Source: Flavobacteriales bacterium (GTDB taxonomy: Bacteria > Bacteroidota > Bacteroidia > Flavobacteriales_D > Crocinitomicaceae). From it: DNA of 48,746 nt. Numbering within the stretch: the first letter of the stretch is position 1; every line of letters starts with the position of its first letter. The stretch is taken from NCBI GenBank assembly GCA_947460825.1, contig CANHHA010000021.1, positions 1 to 48,746 of the forward strand, written 5' to 3'. Positions 43,544-48,746 of this stretch are shown piece by piece. Under the pieces are notes generated by a model. The model was given only the letters and a program-made list of their open reading frames with translations, searched no databases and was not told where the DNA came from. A program made the translations under genes and the position numbers.

Positions 43544-43587
43544 TTCCTGTTCCTTTTTAATTTCTAGCTTTACCAAAATACCAAGCC

Positions 43588-43929
43588 ATGAGTGAAGATA
43601 TGAAAGAATGCCCGTCGTGCCAATGTCCTTATGGATATGAAAGCGGCGAAAATGAATATACCTGTCCTGAATGTTCCTATGTATGGACAGTAACTGAAGA
43701 GGCTGATTTGGATGAGTTAATGGTAATTGATTCGAACGGTGTGCGCTTGCAACCCGGCGATACGGTAATTGTGGTGAAGGATCTACCGGTAAAAGGAGCA
43801 CCGAAATCCGTAAAGGCCGGAACAAAAGTTAAAAACATTCGCCTAACTGATGGGGATCACAACATAGATTGTAAAATTGAAGGGTTTGGTGCCATGGCAC
43901 TCAAGTCAGAATTCGTTCGAAAAGCATAA
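43588..43929 (+). CDS. PhnA/YjdM family zinc-ribbon protein
   Basis: 113 residues. The N-terminal zinc ribbon has CPSC (8-11) and CPEC (26-29). The C-terminal domain (VIDSNGVRLQPGDTVIVVKDLPVKGAP...) is the usual YjdM beta domain, with the conserved IDCKIEGFGAMALKSEFVRK end. The name PhnA came from a phosphonate operon in E. coli but the function is not established; I therefore give no symbol. It lies 44 nt after the BNR gene; a weak TAGCTTTA box precedes it. Confidence 0.92.
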   Translation: MSEDMKECPSCQCPYGYESGENEYTCPECSYVWTVTEEADLDELMVIDSNGVRLQPGDTVIVVKDLPVKGAPKSVKAGTKVKNIRLTDGDHNIDCKIEGFGAMALKSEFVRKA

Positions 43930-43937
43930 CCTTGTCA

Positions 43938-43985
43938 TTAGATTTATCTAAAGGCAATAAAATCGGTCCATTAACGATACCGATT
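43938..43985 (+). other. Two inverted repeats between the PhnA-like gene and the kelch gene
   Basis: TTAGATTTATCTAA (43938-43951; 6-bp arms, 2-base loop) is followed by AATCGGT (43961-43967) and ACCGATT (43979-43985) with an 11-base loop. The second ends 2 nt before the ATG at 43988, so as RNA it would sit on the ribosome landing site. The first could be a weak transcription end for the PhnA-like gene, though without a T-tract. Confidence 0.45.
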
Positions 43986-43987
43986 CC

Positions 43988-45070
43988 ATGAAAAACATAA
44001 AGGCTTACTTTTTTATTTTATGTTGTTGGTCTTGCTTCAATGCGCAGGATTGGCAAGCGCTTCCTTCATTTCCTGGCGTAGCACGCGATGATGCCGCAGG
44101 GTTTGTTATTGGAGACGAGTTATTTATAGGAACCGGATTAAGTCCGTGGTGGTCGGCTTTAGCAGATTTTTATCGCTACCAAAGTGCAGCGAATCAATGG
44201 GTAAATGCAGCGTCACTTCCATCGGGAGCTGAACGACAATATGCCTCTGGATTCACCTTAAATATTTCGGGTTATGTGTTCGGTGGATATAATGGAACTG
44301 AATATTTGAATGACATGTGGCGGTATGAACCGTCTGCTGATACATGGTTGCTTAGCGACAGTTTACCTTCCTTTGGTCGTTCCGGTGCTGCCTCTTTTGT
44401 CTTGAACAATAGGCTATATCTTTTGGGCGGTAAGCATGCTGCGGGTGCTGCGACGGATGAGGTGTGGTCGTATGATGCAGTAACTTCTGGGTGGATTCAA
44501 GAAGCTAATTTTCCTTTTGGGGCCTTGTGGAGGGCTTCAGCGTGTGCCTATAATGGAAAAGGATATGTGTTGTTTGGTCGGGATGAGAACAATCAATTTC
44601 AGAACGGATTTTATTCGTTCGATCCAATAAGCAATCAATGGGAGTCCTTGCCTTCGTTCCCGAGCCTCGGACGAAGTCATTCCGCCTTGTTTGCCTTGAA
44701 TGATGGTGTTTATGCGTGTTTTGGTATGGATAGTTTAGTGAATTCGCATAATGATTTGTGGAAGTATAATGAATTAAGCAATGAATGGATTGCACTTCCC
44801 GGCATTCCTGGATTGGGCAGACGTGGTGGGGTTTGTTTAACAACCCAAGAATCAATGTACTATGCAACAGGTATAGATGAAAATAATAACAGGTTGAATG
44901 AAGCTTGGGTTTATGCTCCAACCCTAGGTATTGAATATCCATCCATGAAAGATCCTGTATTGCTTGAGGTCTATAACATATTCGGAAATCCGGTAGAGTT
45001 TACGTATAATCAATTGTTGTTTGAGCGATATTCGAATGGCGAAGTGAGGAAGGTATTCGTTTTAAAATAA
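43988..45070 (+). CDS. Exported kelch-repeat beta-propeller protein
   Basis: 360 residues with a signal peptide (MKNIKAYFFILCCWSCFNAQ). Kelch repeats are spaced about 50 residues apart, each with a GxY/GG strand and the W of N-x-W (NQWVNAASLP, DTWLLSDSLP, SGWIQEANFP, NQWESLPSFP, NEWIALPGIP). The last 45 residues (VLLEVYNIFGNPVEF...KVFVLK) look like a short or degenerate type IX secretion sorting domain; I am not certain. The ligand is unknown. It ends 14 nt from the convergent OmpA gene. Confidence 0.82.
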   Translation: MKNIKAYFFILCCWSCFNAQDWQALPSFPGVARDDAAGFVIGDELFIGTGLSPWWSALADFYRYQSAANQWVNAASLPSGAERQYASGFTLNISGYVFGGYNGTEYLNDMWRYEPSADTWLLSDSLPSFGRSGAASFVLNNRLYLLGGKHAAGAATDEVWSYDAVTSGWIQEANFPFGALWRASACAYNGKGYVLFGRDENNQFQNGFYSFDPISNQWESLPSFPSLGRSHSALFALNDGVYACFGMDSLVNSHNDLWKYNELSNEWIALPGIPGLGRRGGVCLTTQESMYYATGIDENNNRLNEAWVYAPTLGIEYPSMKDPVLLEVYNIFGNPVEFTYNQLLFERYSNGEVRKVFVLK

Positions 45071-45084
45071 TCTTTAAATCTAAA

Positions 45085-46380
45085 TTAATCTACCTTCACT
45101 ACGACGCGTCGATTGGCCGCTTTTCCTTTTGCGGTGTGGTTTGAAGCTATTGGATTCTCTTCTCCATGAATATGTAGTATGATGAGTGCCTCAGGTATTC
45201 CTTGACTCATCAGTACCTTTCTCACGGTATCACAGCGACGTTTCGCTAAGGCCAGGTTGTACGTGTTGCTCCCGTCAGCGTCACAATATCCGTGGAGGTG
45301 TATTTGCGCCTTAGAATTCGTTATGGAGTTTAGTTTATTTAGTTCTAAGGCTTGAAGTTCAGCGACATCGTGTTCGAAATACACGGTAATCGGTTCGATA
45401 TGCTGCTGAGTAGGAATTGAGTCGACAGTTTTCACTGTGTTATCTATACGCGATATTTCTACTGTTTTACTTGAAGTCATGGGTTTAATGGCTTCTCCTA
45501 ATTCCGTAATGTCCGCATAATAAATATCCAAATCCCTAATAAAAAAGGCTGATCTTCCATCCGCGGAAGCCGCAAAGCCCATGTCATCTGACGAGGTATT
45601 AAAAGGTGCACCTATATTTATTGGCTCTCCTAAGGTTCCGTCGTCTGTTATCCTAACCCTGAAAATATCTAATCCGCCAAATCCTCCCATTCCATCACTG
45701 CTAAAATATATGGTTCGATTATCGGCCGCAATGAACACCGAACGTTCATCTCCTGGGGTTGATACGCCCATGATTTTGGGAAATGTCCATCCTTGATTGC
45801 CTTTTATGCTGTAGTATAAATCCATAGGACCCCTATAATCTGGTCCGCAAGCCACGACAAATAACTTTCCATCGGCGGAAACTGCCATGCCATCGGTTCC
45901 GTAACCCATATTGGCTTTTGATTGAAGCGTGAAAAAGCGATTGATGTTCATTCCCATGCTTCCTTTCTTCTCCCAGATTCCATTCATCAAGTTCGCTTGA
46001 TAGTATGGACCTCCCATCGTTGCCCAATCTCCTGCCCAGCTTTGATAATACATGGTCGACCCGTCTGCGCTAAAGGTGGGTTCATCTTCTCCTGAACCGG
46101 TATTTATCGATGATAATGGGGTAGGATTCTCCCATTGTCCGTTGATGAAATTACTTTGATAGAGGTCACCGTTTCCTGCTGCACCGCCAAGCCTCGCTCG
46201 TGTACTCATGAAGTAAAGGCTTTTTCCATTCGGAAGAATACTTAAATTACATTCACGATAGGGCGTATTGAGCATCGGGAGGGCCATTATGTTTATGTGT
46301 TGATTATGTTCTAAAATGGTATAATCTTGAGCGAGGCTTTTAACACCAATGGAGAGGACAACGAAGGAGAGGTATTTCAT
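45085..46380 (-). CDS. PD40-repeat protein with C-terminal OmpA domain
   Basis: 431 residues with a signal peptide (MKYLSFVVLSIGVKSLAQ). The first 290 residues contain PD40/TolB-like propeller repeats (LSILPNGKSLYFMSTR, PTFSADGSTMYYQS, MAVSADGKLFVVA, VFIAADNRTIYFSSDGMGG, GFAASADGRSAFFI). After a linker, the OmpA domain shows VYFEHDVAEL, LHGYCDADGSNTYNLALAKRRCDTVRKVL and GEENPIASNHTAKGKAANRRVVVKV, the peptidoglycan-binding signature. Many such proteins are gliding/type IX associated in Bacteroidota. It probably ties an outer membrane or surface complex to the cell wall. Confidence 0.9.
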   Translation of the reverse strand: MKYLSFVVLSIGVKSLAQDYTILEHNQHINIMALPMLNTPYRECNLSILPNGKSLYFMSTRARLGGAAGNGDLYQSNFINGQWENPTPLSSINTGSGEDEPTFSADGSTMYYQSWAGDWATMGGPYYQANLMNGIWEKKGSMGMNINRFFTLQSKANMGYGTDGMAVSADGKLFVVACGPDYRGPMDLYYSIKGNQGWTFPKIMGVSTPGDERSVFIAADNRTIYFSSDGMGGFGGLDIFRVRITDDGTLGEPINIGAPFNTSSDDMGFAASADGRSAFFIRDLDIYYADITELGEAIKPMTSSKTVEISRIDNTVKTVDSIPTQQHIEPITVYFEHDVAELQALELNKLNSITNSKAQIHLHGYCDADGSNTYNLALAKRRCDTVRKVLMSQGIPEALIILHIHGEENPIASNHTAKGKAANRRVVVKVD

Positions 46381-46424
46381 AAAAGGAGAACGTTATGATT
46401 TTTTTTTGGTTACTTTTAACAGAA

Positions 46425-46432
46425 CAAACTTA
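46425..46432 (-). promoter_or_regulatory. TAnnTTTG promoter box of the OmpA-domain gene
   Basis: Minus-strand TAAGTTTG (46432-46425), 44 nt before the ATG at 46380. No good -33 TTG is visible. Confidence 0.4.
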
Positions 46433-46459
46433 TGTCATTACAGCTAATTATAGACGCGA

Positions 46460-47719
46460 TTGCTTCCATTTAGAGCCTTATTTTTTGCTTGTATAATTTT
46501 TTTAGTCAGCCTGTCTGGTTTTGCTCAGGTTGTGGCGTTGACCGGTGCAACAGTGGTTTCAGACCCTGGGATACCTATTTATCCTGGATTTCCTGACGGG
46601 CATATTTCCTACTTCGCTTTAAATGATTCCGTTCAGGTTCAGGTTTGGGCGGGGTATGAAAGTTACATAAGTTCAGGTTCAGATCTTATACATCAGGATT
46701 CGCTGTGGGGAATGGTATTGGCGAAGGGGGCGCCTGGTAGCTTTGATAATGGCGGTGCTTGGTTGTATTCGGTCTTTAGAATTACAGAGTCACATTGGCT
46801 AGGTTTTTATCACGCGGAAGACCATGAATTCGCAGGATATGAGAATGTAGAAAAAATCGCATGGAAATCTGCCGCGCAATGTGAGAGCTTTGATGGGGGG
46901 AAAACTTGGATTAAAAATGGCCAAATTCTTACTTCATGGTTAGAAAAACCGTTATCTCCAGCATGGGGTGGTACAGGTGATTTTTCTGTCGTAAGAGACA
47001 GTATAAATAACCGATGGTTAGCATATTATGTATGTCCTGATGGAATTGGTATGGCTGAATCGAAGGATGCACTTGGTAAACCGGGGACCTGGAAAAAGTA
47101 TGACAAGGGTTCGTTTAGTACTTCCGGACTCGGTGGAAAAGGGGACGCATTATCGTTCTCAAAAGGGAAATATACCGGAGGGAATCCATCGCTAATATAT
47201 TATAAACCCCTAGGAGTTTGGATGTTAGCTTACCATGATTGGGCAGATAAAGGCATTTACTATACCTATTCCTACGATTTAGAGCATTGGGAAGATGCGC
47301 ACTTAATTTTAGCCAATCCCGGAAGTCCGGAAAGAATATGGTATCCTACATGGATAGCAGAACGTAGTGATCAATATTCGGATGGAAAACTATTTCTAGC
47401 CTATGCCCATTGGGATAACATTAATTTACCTTACCGTAATTTCGAGTTAGCAGAAGTCCATGTTTTGGGATTGTCAATGCCTCAAGTGACAGAAGAGGGT
47501 TGGTTTACGCAATCGGATTTGGTCTTAACTCAATCCACGAAAGTTTCATTGGCCTTATTTGATACGTTTGGCAAGTTAGTTTATGAATATTACCATGACG
47601 AAACCTTACCCGCAGGCACCTATTACATTAATTTAGCGCCTTATCTGGCGCCGGGGATATCCTTCCTTAAACTGACTTCGTCCTCTGGCGAAAAAACCCA
47701 AAAAATCATGCGATTTTAA
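46460..47719 (+). CDS. Exported propeller-like protein with probable type IX sorting domain; non-ATG start
   Basis: 419 residues if begun at the TTG at 46460. No ATG is available: an in-frame TAG (46451-46453) is followed by ACG-CGA-TTG, so only ACG or TTG could start the frame. Reading from there gives a classic signal peptide (LLPFRALFFACIIFLVSLSGFAQ). The body has repeated W-G-x-x-L, AWLYSVF, SDLEHWEDAHLI-type strands that resemble a five-bladed propeller of the glycoside hydrolase 43/32/DUF type. The last 75 residues (STKVSLALFDTFGKLVYEYYHDETLPAGTYYINL...) fit a type A type IX sorting domain. Substrate unknown. Confidence 0.7.
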   Translation: MLPFRALFFACIIFLVSLSGFAQVVALTGATVVSDPGIPIYPGFPDGHISYFALNDSVQVQVWAGYESYISSGSDLIHQDSLWGMVLAKGAPGSFDNGGAWLYSVFRITESHWLGFYHAEDHEFAGYENVEKIAWKSAAQCESFDGGKTWIKNGQILTSWLEKPLSPAWGGTGDFSVVRDSINNRWLAYYVCPDGIGMAESKDALGKPGTWKKYDKGSFSTSGLGGKGDALSFSKGKYTGGNPSLIYYKPLGVWMLAYHDWADKGIYYTYSYDLEHWEDAHLILANPGSPERIWYPTWIAERSDQYSDGKLFLAYAHWDNINLPYRNFELAEVHVLGLSMPQVTEEGWFTQSDLVLTQSTKVSLALFDTFGKLVYEYYHDETLPAGTYYINLAPYLAPGISFLKLTSSSGEKTQKIMRF

Positions 47720-47725
47720 TAGAAA

Positions 47726-47750
47726 TATCAGAATTCTGATAACGTACGTT
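47726..47750. other. Two adjoining perfect palindromes between convergent genes
   Basis: TATCAGAATTCTGATA (47726-47741) runs directly into AACGTACGTT (47741-47750); both are exact palindromes. They lie in the 36 bp between the genes ending at 47719 and 47756. They could act as a bidirectional transcription end or a protein site, but there is no T-tract. Confidence 0.45.
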
Positions 47751-47755
47751 GATGA

Positions 47756-48166
47756 TTAATCGATTACAAAGTGTACTGAATTTAAGGCGAGCACCTTATA
47801 GTTGGAATCAATTAAACTCCCTCCTGCGGGTATTTCATCTGAAAAAGTGAATGCATTGTTCTCAAAGAAATACGCCACAAAGGGCGAAAGTACCAAACAC
47901 ATTTTCAATGCCTTTGCCTCCACTGGATTGATTTGTTGATGGAATTGCCGAACCACATTAAACAAGCTGCTGAAATTTTGTTTCTCGTTGGTGAGCGAAT
48001 CTACCCGAACGCGTAAGCCGGGTTTTTCCGGATTTTTACCTTCATAAAAATGAACGGGAAATTGCATGTAGACACCGCCGTGCAGCCGTAAAATTACATA
48101 AGGAAATATTCCATACCCCTGAGCGCGTTTTTCTGCACTCAGGGGAAATATATCAAGAGAACTCAT
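47756..48166 (-). CDS. Uncharacterised protein
   Basis: 136 residues from the ATG at 48166 (MSSLDIFPLSAEKRAQGYG), which overlaps the stop of the upstream gene (ATGA); a longer frame reaching 48343 would lie in that gene and is rejected. The sequence has alternating strands (FPYVILRLHGGVYMQFPVHFYEGKNPEKPGLRVRVD) and a helix (SSLFNVVRQFHQQINPVEAKALKMCLVL). No signal peptide, membrane segment or known motif. It is coupled to the gene at 48163; function unknown. Confidence 0.6.
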   Translation of the reverse strand: MSSLDIFPLSAEKRAQGYGIFPYVILRLHGGVYMQFPVHFYEGKNPEKPGLRVRVDSLTNEKQNFSSLFNVVRQFHQQINPVEAKALKMCLVLSPFVAYFFENNAFTFSDEIPAGGSLIDSNYKVLALNSVHFVID

Positions 48167-48522
48167 GCTTCGATTTCTTTGATCATGATTTCTTCTGTTT
48201 CCTCTAACGGAAAGGGGAGCGGAAGCGGCATTAAGACAACAAACCGTGCTTGAGATTGAATCATAAAAGCTCCGGTGTTGCGGTTTTGACAATAGGTAGC
48301 CCCTGTGAAATAACGGTCTTCCCCAAACTGAAGTACCACGCAATCTTTGAATCCGCTGAGGTCGATTAGGGTGGTTAATCCATGATGACTTACTTCAATC
48401 AGTAGCGGTAAATCTACGGTGGTACTCTGGAAGGTAACCTGGTGAGTTGTTGCAGCAATAAGCTGTGCATTCATCTTGGCAATCATGCCATTTTTTAACC
48501 AAACAATCACTTGTTTTTTCAT
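48163..48522 (-). CDS. Uncharacterised protein
   Basis: 119 residues from the ATG at 48522 (MKKQVIVWLKNGMIAKMNAQ), chosen because upstream in-frame codons read poorly. Strand-rich, soluble-looking, with an acidic C-terminus (PLEETEEIMIKEIEA). I recognise no family. It is translationally coupled to the following gene (ATGA). Confidence 0.6.
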   Translation of the reverse strand: MKKQVIVWLKNGMIAKMNAQLIAATTHQVTFQSTTVDLPLLIEVSHHGLTTLIDLSGFKDCVVLQFGEDRYFTGATYCQNRNTGAFMIQSQARFVVLMPLPLPFPLEETEEIMIKEIEA

Positions 48523-48746
48523 ACAATTAAATTTAAACGTGAATAAACTTAGTTGCATTTCGATTTACATGGGTAACCAACGTTTATTTTGACATGGGAG
48601 TCCGTATCGTTTTACCACCGTGGTGTCTTCACTCGGTTGGTACCATTTAAGGTTCGAAATACAATACGAAGGTAATTGGAATTTTTAATTTGGTTACAGA
48701 TATGGTCGTCTTTCTACACATAAAGCGTTAGAGAAAGAAGATTTAC
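48523..48746. other. Right-edge region without a recognisable complete gene
   Basis: About 224 bases. On the minus strand a short frame comes in from the edge and stops at 48694, and another runs to a stop at 48565-48567 without a usable start. Neither is enough to call a gene. Confidence 0.5.

Noticed and set aside
48167..48343. N-terminal extension of the 136-residue protein
   Set aside because: It overlaps the upstream gene out of frame; low-complexity Arg/Ser composition suggests chance.
48565..48746. Minus-strand protein-like fragments near the right edge, one ending ALCVERRPYL at 48694 and one ending NKRWLPM at 48568
   Set aside because: Neither has a start codon in the window, they are in different frames, and both are too short to support.
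1..48746. CRISPR array, prophage, insertion sequence or integron
   Set aside because: No regular repeat-spacer pattern, transposase, integrase, capsid or recombinase genes were seen in any frame.

Overview
The window looks like a chromosomal segment of a Bacteroidota bacterium, probably in or near Flavobacteriales. The evidence is mixed: promoters fit the Bacteroidota pattern (TTG/TTTG, about 20 bp, then TAnnTTTG), Shine-Dalgarno sequences are rare, and there are typical families (DUF4924, DUF4956 next to a VTC-domain protein, Porin_10-like barrel, RRM protein, TlpA reductases with long N-terminal domains, a protein ending in a probable type IX sorting domain). Species cannot be fixed by eye. 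Packing is very dense: many gene pairs overlap by 1 or 4 nt, and no gap exceeds 300 bases.

Left part (1-7134, mostly minus strand): the N-terminal part of a serine hydrolase, a PLP aminotransferase with a DUF1801 protein, a GT39-type transferase with a PAP2 phosphatase, an AT-rich accessory-looking pair (DUF4116-like protein and an HExxH protein with a probable broken 5' end), and a CPBP protease. Then come an ECF sigma factor with its own terminator, and minus-strand operons: (a) LolA-like protein, 1024-residue BNR propeller protein, SRPBCC-like protein, YiiX-like lipoprotein; (b) LtaS-like phosphotransferase, diacylglycerol-kinase-like protein, DinB/DUF1569 protein.

Middle part (16.2-29.4 kb): an unknown conserved protein, two tandem tRNA-Glu genes and rpsT behind one strong promoter, a porin-like barrel, a 686-residue GNAT fusion with a C-terminal two-helix membrane module, sucD, a methyltransferase with a pRiA4b ORF-3-like protein, the CCA-adding enzyme, an RRM protein, and a FecA-like TonB-dependent receptor. 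The receptor sits behind a compact operator region with three inverted repeats. A plus-strand trio follows (77-residue protein, OmpH/Skp-like lipoprotein, DUF4924).

Right part (29.4-48.7 kb): an unbroken 11-gene minus-strand run (VTC protein, DUF4956, lpxK, punA, gatB, two TlpA-type reductases, lpxH, tsaE, ald, HsdR-N-like protein) with no junction gap above 4 nt; a plus-strand run (purT, M61 peptidase, BNR protein, PhnA/YjdM-like, kelch protein); a PD40-OmpA protein; a secreted propeller-like protein with a non-ATG start; and two overlapping unknown genes. Most of the content is core metabolism, lipid A and envelope biology, tRNA maturation and exported proteins. The least explained items are the GNAT/membrane fusion, the operator cluster at 27913-27970, and the AT-rich pair at 4653-6484.
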